Assembly (NCBI GenBank): GCA_963854565.1
Contig: CAWKZT010000033.1
Span: 1-16,686, forward strand
Direction of reading: 5' to 3'
From: CAWKZT01 sp963854565
GTDB taxonomy: Bacteria > Actinomycetota > Acidimicrobiia > Acidimicrobiales > JAHEJN01
DNA: 16,686 bases
Part shown: positions 1 to 7,655 of the stretch, piece after piece
Layout: each line of letters opens with the position of its first letter
Numbering within the stretch: position 1 is the stretch's first letter
Translations under genes and position numbers: made by a program
Notes under the pieces: model-generated
The model's database searches: none
Seen by the model: only the letters and a program-made list of their open reading frames with translations
Told to the model about the DNA's origin: nothing

Positions 1-31
1 GATGGCTGAAGACCTCGAAAAGTTGCGCTGA
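1..31 (+). CDS. probable 3' end of an upstream gene (partial)
   Basis: The first bases read, in the frame starting at position 2, as Met-Ala-Glu-Asp-Leu-Glu-Lys-Leu-Arg and then TGA at 29-31. A charged, helix-like ending followed by a stop is what the C-terminus of a gene running in from the left would look like. Only nine codons are visible, so no family can be named and chance cannot be excluded. If real, this gene lies 46 nt upstream of the nitroreductase on the same strand. Confidence 0.3.
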   Translation, partial: MAEDLEKLR

Positions 32-77
32 TCATCAGCCACTCACGGCCGATTTCCACGAACTGCGATTCAACATT

Positions 78-692
78 ATGAGCTGGCCAGAAACGTCGAA
101 ACCGTTCGTGGACGTCTTGTCGAAACGGCGAATGGTACGAAATTACGACGGGCAACCGGTAGAACCAAACGTCGTTGACAGCTTGCTTGATGTCGCTCGA
201 CGAGCACCGTCGGCCGGATTCAGCCAAGGCACATCATTCATTGTTCTAGAGGGCGAACAAACGCAACGATTTTGGTCCTGCACGTTGCCCCAAGAGCAAC
301 GGCCTAGCTTCCCATGGCCAGGATTGTTGGATGCTCCAGTGATCATTTTGCCTATGGCCGACGAGCGGGTATATCGGGCCCGCTACGCCGAGCCAGACAA
401 GGTCCATACTGGCCTTGGTGACGGCGACTGGGCTGTGCCATATTGGCAGATCGACACCGCTATGGCCACCATGAATCTGCTCAATGCGGTTGTGGACGCT
501 GGACTTGGCGCACTGTTCTTTGCCATCTTTAGCGGTGAAACCGAACTGCTTGCCGATTTAGGTGTTCCCGACGGTGTCCGGCCCATTGGCGCCGTCACCG
601 TGGGTCATCCGGCGCAACAAGACCGACTCAGTAAGTCGACAAAACGTGGACGCGTTGATCTCGATCAGGTCGTGCACAGAGGCGGCTGGTAG
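78..692 (+). CDS. nitroreductase-family FMN oxidoreductase
   Basis: This is a 204-residue protein of the nitroreductase superfamily, FMN-binding homodimeric enzymes that use NAD(P)H or F420H2 as reductant. Visible family marks are the N-terminal basic segment KRRMVRNYDGQPV (residues 16-28), where arginines contact the FMN phosphate, and ARRAPSAGFSQGTSF (40-54), which contacts the flavin. The helix around residues 122-150 (YWQIDTAMATMNLLNAVVDAG) follows, then the C-terminal RPIGAVTVGHP strand-turn (168-178) and a basic tail. Length is normal for the short subgroup. The ATG at 78 has no clear Shine-Dalgarno sequence. menA starts 32 nt downstream, so the two may be co-transcribed, but the substrate cannot be inferred. 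Membership of the superfamily is secure; the reaction is unknown. Confidence 0.85.
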   Translation: MSWPETSKPFVDVLSKRRMVRNYDGQPVEPNVVDSLLDVARRAPSAGFSQGTSFIVLEGEQTQRFWSCTLPQEQRPSFPWPGLLDAPVIILPMADERVYRARYAEPDKVHTGLGDGDWAVPYWQIDTAMATMNLLNAVVDAGLGALFFAIFSGETELLADLGVPDGVRPIGAVTVGHPAQQDRLSKSTKRGRVDLDQVVHRGGW

Positions 693-724
693 TCCGCTCG
701 CCGCGGACTCCTACACTCACTGCC

Positions 725-1633
725 ATGTCCCCTCACCCCACCGGCTGGAAGCTCTGGCTTGCTGGCGCCCGGCCCCGTACTCTGCCGGTGGCTGTGGCCC
801 CAGTTCTGGTTGGTACCGCCGCGGCCGCAACCTCGACTGTTGACGGTTGGGCTCAAGGCATCGTCCTGTGGCGATTTCTCGCCACGCTGGTTGTGTCGCT
901 GTCGCTGCAAATCGCCGTCAACTACTTCAACGACTTCTCCGACGGTGTACGCGGCACTGATGATCGGCGCCGCGTCGGCCCCTTGCGTCTGGTCGGTTCA
1001 GGTCTCATAGATGCGCCCAAAGTAAAGCGTGCGGGGTTTCTGTGTCTTGGCGTAGCTGCGACGCTGGGACTCGTTCTGGCTAGCCAGGTCGGATGGGAAC
1101 TGCTGGTGGTTGGTCTGGTTTCAATGCTTGCTGCTTGGTTCTACACAGGCGGCAAGAACCCCTACGGCTATCTGGGGTTGGGCGAAGCGTTCGTATTCGT
1201 ATTCTTTGGCATTGTCGCCACCGCGGGTTCGGCCTATGTGCAAGTCGAAAAACTCCGCTGGTTTCACTTTGGTGTCGCCATCCCTGTGGGTCTCGTAGCT
1301 GTGGCCATTTTGGTCATCAACAATCTTCGGGATATCCCGGGTGACACCCAGTCAGGTAAGCGCACGGTTGCGGTGCGCATCGGTGACGCCCGCACCCGGG
1401 TGCTGTACACAGTTCTCATGGTCGCAATGTTGGCAACAGCTGTCGCCTTCGCCTGGGAGAGAGGGTTCTGGATCCTGCTGACCTTGGGGGCAGCACCGGT
1501 AGCCATCTTGGCTGTACGCGAAGTCCAATCCGGCGCCAAGGGTCTTGATCTTGTGCCCGTTCTGGTGCGAACGGGCCAAGCACAACTGTTACTCGGTATC
1601 TCGTTCAGTCTCGCGCTCTGGATCACCGCATAG
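725..1633 (+). CDS. menA: 1,4-dihydroxy-2-naphthoate polyprenyltransferase
   Basis: MenA is an integral membrane prenyltransferase of the UbiA superfamily. It joins the polyprenyl chain to 1,4-dihydroxy-2-naphthoate with loss of CO2, giving demethylmenaquinone. The 302-residue protein is strongly hydrophobic, with about eight or nine predicted helices. The first aspartate motif is NYFNDFSDGVRGTD (66-79) and the second is NNLRDIPGDTQSGKRT (199-214). These bind the Mg-diphosphate of the prenyl donor. The N-terminal segment WLAGARPRTLPVAVAPVLVG is typical of MenA rather than UbiA or heme O synthase. The following MFS gene begins 12 nt after the stop. The next menaquinone enzyme, MenG, is encoded about 1.6 kb away on the opposite strand. 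Confidence 0.95.
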   Translation: MSPHPTGWKLWLAGARPRTLPVAVAPVLVGTAAAATSTVDGWAQGIVLWRFLATLVVSLSLQIAVNYFNDFSDGVRGTDDRRRVGPLRLVGSGLIDAPKVKRAGFLCLGVAATLGLVLASQVGWELLVVGLVSMLAAWFYTGGKNPYGYLGLGEAFVFVFFGIVATAGSAYVQVEKLRWFHFGVAIPVGLVAVAILVINNLRDIPGDTQSGKRTVAVRIGDARTRVLYTVLMVAMLATAVAFAWERGFWILLTLGAAPVAILAVREVQSGAKGLDLVPVLVRTGQAQLLLGISFSLALWITA

Positions 1634-1645
1634 CGTGCTGGTCAA

Positions 1646-2869
1646 GTGAACGGCCCAATACACGCACCGCCGTCAACGGACTTTACGAAATCGGACACGA
1701 ACGCGCTTAAAGCCATCGGCGCCCAGTTTTTCGTTAACGGTGCGGTCGTCGCTTCGTTCGTGCCGCGTCTTCCCGAAGTTCGCGATCAGGTCGATTTGAC
1801 CCTTGGGGCCGTGGGACTGTTGATGTCGTTGGCCGGGTTGGCCGGGCTTGTTGCCAGTGCCTTGGTCGGACGGATAATCGACCGCTTCGGAACCAAAATC
1901 GTGCTGCTCGTTTCTGGGGCAATATCCACACTGGCCCTACCGCTCATCGGCGTGGCTGAGACGGCTTGGCTTTTGCTGGTGGCGTTTGTGCTCATGCAGT
2001 TTTTCGACGTGCTTATGGACGTCGCTATGAATCTGCAGGGTTCCTGGTTGAGTAAGCGCCGCCACGCCCCGGTAATAAACCGACTCCACGGTTTGTGGAG
2101 TCTTGGGGCAGTTATTGGTGCGCTGACGTCCGCTCAAATTGCCGCAGCGGGCATCTCGCTTACCCGCCATCTCCTCATTGCCGCTGCCACCTTGTCGCTG
2201 GTGCTCGCGGCGGGGAGCCGCCACCTGCTTGTGGCAGATGAGCACTCAAGACCCGAACCCGCTACCACGAAACCCGCTACCACGAAACCCGCTACCACGA
2301 GGAGCGCATCGACGTCCCGGAACGGTTTGCTCGCTCTCTTTGTTGTGGTGGGCATCTTTGCCATGGCCATTGAATCGGTAACCCTCGAATGGGCTGCATT
2401 TCGCTTTACCGACGACCTTGGGTCAACCGCCGGGTTTGCCGCCCTCGGCTACATGGTCGGCGCGATAGGTATGACGATCGGGCGACTGGGAGGGGATTGG
2501 GCCGCCGTCGCATTAGGGCCCGTTTGGCTCATGCGTCTAGCGCTGGCCCTTACCGGGGTCGGCATCCTTGGAGCGACGCTCATCGACCACCGCTATGCAA
2601 CGCTCGTCGCCTTCTTTGTGACAGGGCTCGGTGCCGCCACGCTCCTTCCGACCTTGTATGACCAGGCGGCTCAGCACAAAGGACGCCCCGGGCAAGGAAT
2701 TGGCGCCCTGTCCGCGGGCATACGCGGCTCCATGTTGATGGTTCCGGTAGCTGTTGGCGGACTGGCCGGGACGGGCCTAAGTGTTGGTCAAGCCATCGCT
2801 CTGGTGTCGCTGCCCGGAGTCATTGGTTCTTGGGTTGTTACCGAACGCCTGCGCACATTGTCGGAGTAG
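1646..2869 (+). CDS. MFS transporter, YbjJ-like
   Basis: This is a 407-residue polytopic membrane protein with the major facilitator layout: two six-helix halves joined by a polar loop (about 196-228). The loop between helices 2 and 3 carries the motif-A-like GRIIDRFGTK (75-84). FFVNGAVVASFVPRLPEVRD near the N-terminus and the INRLHGLWSLGAVIGAL stretch (144-160) resemble the YbjJ branch, whose substrates are poorly known. Start choice is the GTG at 1646, 12 nt after menA; no good Shine-Dalgarno sequence is seen. The central loop contains three copies of PATTK/R, encoded by perfect 15-nt repeats. The stop codon lies one base from that of the convergent VOC gene, leaving no room for a separate terminator. 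The cargo is unknown. Confidence 0.88.
   Translation: MNGPIHAPPSTDFTKSDTNALKAIGAQFFVNGAVVASFVPRLPEVRDQVDLTLGAVGLLMSLAGLAGLVASALVGRIIDRFGTKIVLLVSGAISTLALPLIGVAETAWLLLVAFVLMQFFDVLMDVAMNLQGSWLSKRRHAPVINRLHGLWSLGAVIGALTSAQIAAAGISLTRHLLIAAATLSLVLAAGSRHLLVADEHSRPEPATTKPATTKPATTRSASTSRNGLLALFVVVGIFAMAIESVTLEWAAFRFTDDLGSTAGFAALGYMVGAIGMTIGRLGGDWAAVALGPVWLMRLALALTGVGILGATLIDHRYATLVAFFVTGLGAATLLPTLYDQAAQHKGRPGQGIGALSAGIRGSMLMVPVAVGGLAGTGLSVGQAIALVSLPGVIGSWVVTERLRTLSE
2256..2300. repeat. 15-nt tandem repeat, 3 copies, inside the MFS gene
   Basis: The unit AACCCGCTACCACGA occurs three times back to back at 2256-2270, 2271-2285 and 2286-2300 without mismatch. Because 15 is a multiple of three it keeps the frame and encodes PATTK, PATTK, PATTR (residues 205-219) in the central cytoplasmic loop of the transporter. 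Such perfect repeats can gain or lose copies by strand slippage and would change only the loop length. Confidence 0.95.
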
Positions 2870-2870
2870 C

Positions 2871-3227
2871 TCAGACTGGTTGGTGAAACTCGACAAGATT
2901 GCCACTTGGATCGGAGCAGAAACTCTGTGCCGCCCCCGTGGGCTGGAATTTCGGGTCGCTGACTTTGATGCCCTTGGCTCGAACTTCGGCCACCGCGGCT
3001 TCAAGATCGGGCACAGTAACGGCAAAATGCTGGCCATAAGCCGGGGGAACCTCGCCCTTGCCTATGAGGTGCAGTTGACGACCATCAGAAAACCCCAACC
3101 AGTAGCCCGGAAAACCGAGCTCGGGACGAGGGTCGACGGTCAAACCAAGCACATCAACATAAAAGTCTTTGGCCACGTCGACATCGTCGACGTTGAGCGA
3201 AACGTGATGAACTCCGGAAATTTCCAT
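2871..3227 (-). CDS. VOC (glyoxalase/dioxygenase fold) family protein
   Basis: This is a 118-residue single-unit member of the vicinal oxygen chelate superfamily. The beta-alpha-beta-beta-beta modules can be read in order: EISGVHHVSLNVDDV (2-16), the DFYVDVLGL helix (21-29), RQLHLIG (50-56), the second module from QHFAVTVPDLEAAV (66-79), and the closing DPSGNLVEFHQP (106-117). Likely metal ligands are His8, His53, His67 and Glu113, so the protein is probably an active metalloenzyme, as a dimer. The reaction could be a lyase, isomerase, dioxygenase or resistance activity, and sequence alone does not decide. It is the last gene of the minus-strand cluster. The ATG at 3227 follows the menG stop by 6 nt, which suggests translational coupling with menG. 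Confidence 0.88.
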   Translation of the reverse strand: MEISGVHHVSLNVDDVDVAKDFYVDVLGLTVDPRPELGFPGYWLGFSDGRQLHLIGKGEVPPAYGQHFAVTVPDLEAAVAEVRAKGIKVSDPKFQPTGAAQSFCSDPSGNLVEFHQPV

Positions 3228-3233
3228 GGAAAC

Positions 3234-3932
3234 CTACTTTGATCGGGTGGCCGTAAGAAGTTGGGAAAGGCCACCGGTGAGTTGGGCATGTTTAACATCG
3301 TCAAAGCCTTGAGCGGTAAGCATGCGGACCATCTCGGACGGCTGGGGTAGGTACGCAACCGAACGGGGTAGGTACGCATAGGCCTTACGGTCGGACAATA
3401 ATCCCCCGATGAAGGGGACGACTTTGCCGAAGTAGATCTTGTGACCAAAGCGAATGATCCGGTTGGGTGGCTCGGAAACGTCGAGCAGGGAAATGCGCCC
3501 GCCGGGCCGGACGGTTCGGGCGAGTTCAGCAAAGAATGCATCGAGGTCGACCACATTACGTAAGGCATACCCGCAGGTAGCGCCGTCGACTGATGTGGCC
3601 GGGATGGGCAGGTGCAAGATGTCGCCATGCACAAGCGGTGCGTCGGTGCGAGCGGCGGTCAACATGCCATAAGAAATATCGAAGCCGATCGGGAGGTATG
3701 AAGCTTTCTGCAAAACCCGGCAAAAGTCTCCCGTACCGCATGCCAGATCGATCACTGTTGCATGAGCGGGAAGGTTGAGATCCCGTACCGCCCGTCTGCG
3801 CCACCGAATGTCGAGACCGAAGGTCATGATGCGGTTTACCAGGTCGTAACGCGGTGCGATGGAATCAAACATCGACCGAACTGCGGCTACTTTCTCTTCA
3901 CCCTGCGGGAGTTCTCCATGGTCAATTGGCAC
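3234..3932 (-). CDS. menG: demethylmenaquinone methyltransferase
   Basis: MenG (UbiE/MenG family) transfers a methyl group from S-adenosylmethionine to demethylmenaquinone, the last step of menaquinone synthesis. The 232-residue protein has the family signature MFDSIAPRYDLVN (21-33), the SAM-binding loop DLACGTGDF (62-70) with an acidic residue at the end of the next strand (Asp85), GYALRNVVDL (121-130), and the C-terminal YLPRSVAYLPQ (187-197) and GGLSQLLTATR regions. The start is GTG at 3932, since no in-frame ATG fits the conserved N-terminus. It lies 40 nt after the peptidase gene and is followed after 6 nt by the VOC gene. MenA and MenG on opposite strands of one neighbourhood support menaquinone as the respiratory quinone. 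UbiE acting on ubiquinone is less likely next to menA. Confidence 0.93.
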   Translation of the reverse strand: MPIDHGELPQGEEKVAAVRSMFDSIAPRYDLVNRIMTFGLDIRWRRRAVRDLNLPAHATVIDLACGTGDFCRVLQKASYLPIGFDISYGMLTAARTDAPLVHGDILHLPIPATSVDGATCGYALRNVVDLDAFFAELARTVRPGGRISLLDVSEPPNRIIRFGHKIYFGKVVPFIGGLLSDRKAYAYLPRSVAYLPQPSEMVRMLTAQGFDDVKHAQLTGGLSQLLTATRSK

Positions 3933-3972
3933 GAGGTCAGGGTAGTTGCCCGATGCGGTGTTTGAACGCCCG

Positions 3973-5388
3973 CTACGGGCAGGCGGTGCCGGCTGGCGTC
4001 AGGACCGCGCTGATCACGTACTCCGTCACCAAATCGGCGATACAAGCGCTCTGATCCATTGCAATATGGCCACCAGCGCCGTGCGATACCAAAACGCTGT
4101 CGTGGAGCGCGGTATCGACCGCTATGGCCCACTTCAGAGGAGTTGCGGGGTCGTGTTTGCCGTTTACAAGGAGAACAGGTATGCCGCCAGCACCACTAAC
4201 GGGCGTGGAGTTAGCTTTGTTTGGTGCCTGCCAGGTTTCGCATGGGCGAAGCTCATTGGCAAAGTGCAAGCCAAAACGGGGAGCGGCAACCGCAATATTG
4301 TCGAGGAACCTGTCCCAGTCCACGGGGGCAACTGAATCCACACACGTCACCGCGGTATAGACATCCCAACTTGCGAAGGAACCAAAAGCAGTCGCCAATT
4401 GCACTAAACCGCGAACGTCGCCGTCGATTGCATCACCAAGATCGTCAATCAGACGGGCATGAATCGACGGAACATACCCAGCAGCACTCAATGCCCGATT
4501 CAATTCGGTGGGTCCAAGCGAGGCAAAATCTCCTGCCTCGGTTCGTCGTTCGACCTCAGCGAGCGTGTCGGCTGGACTAGCGACCGAACACGATTGCTGC
4601 CCGCCACAATCCGCCAGCAACTGGTCAATGACTGTTTCGAACGCGACGGCCTGATCGGTGAGGAATTGATCTAGCGAAAGCGTTGGATCTACCACGCTGT
4701 CGAGCACAAGGGTCCGGAGTCGGTCCGGGAATCGATCGAGATAGCGCAGCCCCAAAAACGTTCCGTAGGAGAACCCGATGTAGTTGATCTGTTCAACCCC
4801 AAGCGCAACGCGGATGGCTTCCATGTCACCCACCGTTTGTTCGGTTGACATGTTGGCAAGAAGTGCGCCCGCGGTACTGGCGCAACGGTTGGCCACTTCG
4901 GCTGCCGACGCATCAACATCGACTGCTTCCTGGTTGGTATCGGGACCGAGATCGAGTGCATAGAACGCAACAAGACGATTTTGGCAGCCCAGTTGACCTG
5001 TTCCGCGCACATCCCAACTGACTTGGTCGAACTGCGCAGCTATTTGAGTGGGCACCGCATCTCCGTCACGGAGCATGGCAATTCCCGAACCTCCCGGCCC
5101 ACCGGGGTTCATGAGCAATACCCCGGCCGGGTCCGAGCCGTGAGCGCGACGGCGAATGAGTGCCAAGGTGAGCGCCGCTCCGTCCGGGTTGTCGTGATTC
5201 ATCGGCACCGCAAGTTCGGCGCACTCGGCGCTGCCGCACGATGACCAGTCGAGGCCAAGAATTTCGTCGTCGGTTGTCGACTGCGTCTCGAGGTCCACGG
5301 ACTCGTCATCACCGGAGTCGCTACAGGACCCGGCCACCAAAAGCAGAACCACACCGAGTGCGATTAGGGCCCGATTGCTAAGGGTCAC
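3973..5388 (-). CDS. secreted alpha/beta-hydrolase, TAP-like (tripeptidyl aminopeptidase family)
   Basis: This is a 471-residue exported serine hydrolase of the tripeptidyl-aminopeptidase group (Streptomyces SlpD/SlpE, mycobacterial CaeA/Hip1). Numbered from the GTG at 5388, residues 1-21 form a signal peptide (NRALIALGVVLLLVAGS) ending at Cys22. The lipobox is imperfect, so lipoprotein status is plausible but not certain. The oxyanion-hole segment NPGGPGGSG lies at about 94-102, the nucleophile is Ser207 in GFSYGT, the acid Asp413 in NGKHDPATP, and the base His441 in GAGGHIAMD. Several cysteines in the lid region could form disulfides, as expected outside the cell. The start is chosen because its GTG overlaps the upstream gene's TGA as GTGA; a TTG three codons earlier (5397) is the alternative. 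The substrate is probably peptides, but esters are possible. Confidence 0.88.
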   Translation of the reverse strand: MTLSNRALIALGVVLLLVAGSCSDSGDDESVDLETQSTTDDEILGLDWSSCGSAECAELAVPMNHDNPDGAALTLALIRRRAHGSDPAGVLLMNPGGPGGSGIAMLRDGDAVPTQIAAQFDQVSWDVRGTGQLGCQNRLVAFYALDLGPDTNQEAVDVDASAAEVANRCASTAGALLANMSTEQTVGDMEAIRVALGVEQINYIGFSYGTFLGLRYLDRFPDRLRTLVLDSVVDPTLSLDQFLTDQAVAFETVIDQLLADCGGQQSCSVASPADTLAEVERRTEAGDFASLGPTELNRALSAAGYVPSIHARLIDDLGDAIDGDVRGLVQLATAFGSFASWDVYTAVTCVDSVAPVDWDRFLDNIAVAAPRFGLHFANELRPCETWQAPNKANSTPVSGAGGIPVLLVNGKHDPATPLKWAIAVDTALHDSVLVSHGAGGHIAMDQSACIADLVTEYVISAVLTPAGTACP

Positions 5389-5741
5389 CCGAACCAAATA
5401 CGTTTGTGGCTACGGCTGTGGTCGTGCAGCAGTAACCCAACAGCAGCGATGTCAAACACAAAGTGCAAAACGAAATTGACACCAATGACGCCGAGACCTG
5501 CTCTAGCGAGGACATAAAGCATTTCGAAGCTCATCACCAAGATGCCCGACCAATAGCCAATATTTTTGTTGTGAGACATGGCCAAGCCCGCCGCAGGGGC
5601 ACCCATCACCACGACGGCGGTAACCAGTGCACTAGGACTATTGCGGAAAATCAGCATCGAGCCAGCATTGAAATACATCAACATGATGGCAATGCGCATC
5701 GTGTCGGGATGGTTCTGGTTAATCCAGCGAAGGTTCTTCAC
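5385..5741 (-). CDS. small integral membrane protein of unknown function
   Basis: I do not recognise this 118-residue protein. It has a short polar N-terminus, then about four hydrophobic segments (roughly 15-33, 39-55, 62-83 and 86-102), and a basic, His-rich C-terminus (HDHSRSHKRIWFG). A conserved-looking WSGILVMSFEMLYVLARAG lies in the third helix. It starts with GTG at 5741, 4 nt after the rlmN stop, and its TGA overlaps the GTG of the peptidase gene as GTGA. Both junctions look like translational coupling and argue that it is a real gene. Coupling to a secreted hydrolase raises the possibility that the two act together at the membrane, but that is inference. Confidence 0.75.
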   Translation of the reverse strand: MKNLRWINQNHPDTMRIAIMLMYFNAGSMLIFRNSPSALVTAVVVMGAPAAGLAMSHNKNIGYWSGILVMSFEMLYVLARAGLGVIGVNFVLHFVFDIAAVGLLLHDHSRSHKRIWFG

Positions 5742-5745
5742 GTTG

Positions 5746-6858
5746 CTATTGTGGCGTCTTGGCCCGGCGTATCGGCGCGGCTACCTGCACGACCGTGCCA
5801 GGGGAGGCGACTTCGTGACCGGCCCGCAACTGGCCACATGCGGCATCTATTTCGGTGCCGCGAGTTCGGCGGACGGTGACATTGGCCCCAAGGTGCTCCA
5901 GTTCGCGCACAAAGTCGTTAACTCGCGAGTTGGGTGACCCCATCACGAGGTAGCCCGGAGTGGGGTTGAGGGGGATCAAATTGATGTGAGCTCGGCACTC
6001 GCGGGCAATGCGAGCCAGGTCGTATGCGTCGCTTGGTCGGTCATTTACTTCGTTAATTAGGGCCCACTCGAACGAGATACGGCGGCCCTTCTTGTTGAAA
6101 TAGTCAACACAAGCATCGACGAGATCATCGAGGGGGTAACGCTTGTTGATGGGAACAAGCTGATCGCGGAGCACGTCGTTGGCCGCATGCAACGAAACGG
6201 CCAGGTTTACCGGCAAATCTTCGTCGGCCATACGGTTGATACCGGGAATTATGCCGACCGTCGACACGGTGATGTGACGCGCAGAAATGCCGAAATCGTT
6301 ATGCAAGCGATCGATGGCCTCCCATGTGCGATCGTAATTGGCCATCGGTTCGCCCATGCCCATGAACACGATGTTGGACACCCGCGTGGGCGCCGAACGT
6401 CGGGCGGCACGGATGACCTGTTCAACAATTTCGCCGGTTGTTAGTTGCCGGTCGAAGCCAGCCTGACCGGTGGCACAAAAACTACAGTCCATGGCACAAC
6501 CCGCCTGCGAACTAATGCAGACCGTCGACCGATCCTTGTAGTGCATGAGCACGGTCTCGACCCGGGTGCCGTCGAGGAGTTCCCACAACCACTTGATGGT
6601 GTCGCCGTTGTCGCTGACGCTCTCGGTCACAGTACGAAGTGCGGTGGGAATGGCCGCGAGCTTGGCTCGGAGAGATTTGGGAAGGTTACTGATGTCAGCC
6701 GGGTCCTGGAACTGCTCGTACAAGCCTTTCCACAGTTGATCAATGCGGTAGCGGGGCTCACTATCGAGCAAGGTCTCAAGCGACTCGCGCGTGTGGTCGT
6801 ACAGTGAAACCTCTTTGGGCTTGGGCTGCGGCAGCATGGATGTATCCGGTGTCGTCAT
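5746..6858 (-). CDS. rlmN: dual-specificity rRNA/tRNA adenine C2-methyltransferase RlmN
   Basis: RlmN is a radical-SAM enzyme that methylates C2 of A2503 in 23S rRNA and A37 of some tRNAs. The 370-residue protein has the radical-SAM cluster motif CAMDCSFC with Cys121, Cys125 and Cys128. The mechanistic methyl-carrying cysteine is Cys341 in EIDAACGQL, and the second conserved cysteine is Cys114 in VCISSQAGC. GMGEP (167-171) and the HITVSTVG and LIPLNPTPG strands complete the barrel. The N-terminal domain (about 18-95) is the RlmN accessory RNA-binding domain. The ATG at 6858 overlaps the mshD TGA as ATGA. Cfr, the C8-methylating resistance relative, is unlikely given the full RlmN-type N-terminus and the housekeeping context. 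Confidence 0.96.
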   Translation of the reverse strand: MTTPDTSMLPQPKPKEVSLYDHTRESLETLLDSEPRYRIDQLWKGLYEQFQDPADISNLPKSLRAKLAAIPTALRTVTESVSDNGDTIKWLWELLDGTRVETVLMHYKDRSTVCISSQAGCAMDCSFCATGQAGFDRQLTTGEIVEQVIRAARRSAPTRVSNIVFMGMGEPMANYDRTWEAIDRLHNDFGISARHITVSTVGIIPGINRMADEDLPVNLAVSLHAANDVLRDQLVPINKRYPLDDLVDACVDYFNKKGRRISFEWALINEVNDRPSDAYDLARIARECRAHINLIPLNPTPGYLVMGSPNSRVNDFVRELEHLGANVTVRRTRGTEIDAACGQLRAGHEVASPGTVVQVAAPIRRAKTPQ

Positions 6859-7583
6859 GAGAGAGTTAGAGCGTAGGCGCGGTCAGTGTGATGGCGGGTA
6901 AAACCAAGACGGGAGTACACCCGATTGGCAGCATCGTTGTCAGACTCGACATACAGCATGGCTGTAGTGAGACCAGAGGCCTGCAGGTAATCGAGCCCCG
7001 CCTGCGTCATCGGCCCGCCCAGACCCTGACCATGAAACTCCGGGTCGATGGCAATGACATAAATCTCACCCAGCGCAGGCACTGCATCTCGGTGGATCTT
7101 TGTCCAACAGAAGCCGGCCAGTTTTCCGTCGATTCGTAACATGCGGAAACCAACCGGATCGAACCATGGTTCTTGCATGGTGCGCCGGACGTCATCAGCC
7201 GTTAGCTGACCTTGCTCGGGGTGCCACGCGAACGCCCGGGAATTTACCGCAACGAAATCGTCGAGGTCTAAGTCGACGGCGAACGGTGTGGTGTGGTGTG
7301 GCGTTCCAGCTGGTGACAGGAGAGGCAATGTGGCCCGGAGTTGCCACAGATCGCGATAGTCACTGAACCCCAATTTCGTTGCGGTCTCGTGGGCCGAATC
7401 CGAAACATGGGGGAGCCACAGCTGGGCCTGGACGTCGATGTCATCGGGCGGGGTAAGCTTCCGCATGGATGCAATTGCCGCGACAAGTTCGTCGGCGAAA
7501 TCCTCAGCAGCCTGCTGCGACGGTTCGGCTCGGAGTTGCCAGCGGAAGCCGACTGGGTTTGGTCCCTTGATGACAAGATCCAT
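6855..7583 (-). CDS. mshD: mycothiol synthase
   Basis: MshD is the last enzyme of mycothiol synthesis: it acetylates the cysteine of Cys-GlcN-Ins with acetyl-CoA. The protein (242 residues from the ATG at 7583) carries the MshD hallmark NSRAFAWHPEQG (114-125) followed by EPWFDPVGF. The acetyl-CoA binding segment is IDPEFHGQGLGGPMT, and LYVESDNDAANRVYSRLGF closes the C-terminal GNAT domain. The N-terminal GNAT half is present but short; typical MshD is about 290-315 residues. A TTG at 7595 would add four residues, but it overlaps a -10-like TATTGT, so the ATG is preferred. It heads the minus-strand cluster and is the best evidence in the window for an actinobacterium. Confidence 0.88.
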   Translation of the reverse strand: MDLVIKGPNPVGFRWQLRAEPSQQAAEDFADELVAAIASMRKLTPPDDIDVQAQLWLPHVSDSAHETATKLGFSDYRDLWQLRATLPLLSPAGTPHHTTPFAVDLDLDDFVAVNSRAFAWHPEQGQLTADDVRRTMQEPWFDPVGFRMLRIDGKLAGFCWTKIHRDAVPALGEIYVIAIDPEFHGQGLGGPMTQAGLDYLQASGLTTAMLYVESDNDAANRVYSRLGFTRHHTDRAYALTLS

Positions 7584-7591
7584 AGAAGTCA

Positions 7592-7597
7592 ACAATA
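7592..7597 (-). promoter_or_regulatory. putative -10 box of mshD (leaderless)
   Basis: Read on the minus strand, TATTGT matches the TANNNT -10 pattern and ends 8 nt before the mshD ATG, so a transcript would begin at or next to the start codon. No convincing -35 element is seen at 16-18 nt. This is based on motif and spacing only. Confidence 0.4.
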
Positions 7598-7643
7598 TCG
7601 GTCATTGACGGACCATTGTGGCTGACCCCGCAAACACGTGGAG

Positions 7644-7649
7644 TACGTT
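7644..7649 (+). promoter_or_regulatory. putative -10 box of nth (leaderless)
   Basis: TACGTT fits TANNNT and lies 6 nt before the nth ATG at 7656, the spacing expected for a leaderless mRNA. The 72-nt gap between mshD and nth must hold promoters for both directions. No clear -35 is placed correctly; a TTGACG at 7605-7610 is too far away. Confidence 0.38.
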
Positions 7650-7655
7650 ACTTGC

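Noticed and set aside
3968..3980. Hairpin GCCCG-CTA-CGGGC at the end of the peptidase gene, considered as a minus-strand terminator
   Set aside because: The stem is only 5 bp, its loop is the stop codon, and no T-tract follows on the minus strand. The 40-nt gap to menG looks like read-through rather than an end of transcription.
5463..5937. Plus-strand frames over the membrane protein and rlmN 3' end
   Set aside because: They have poor composition and no domains, and run opposite to well-supported genes.
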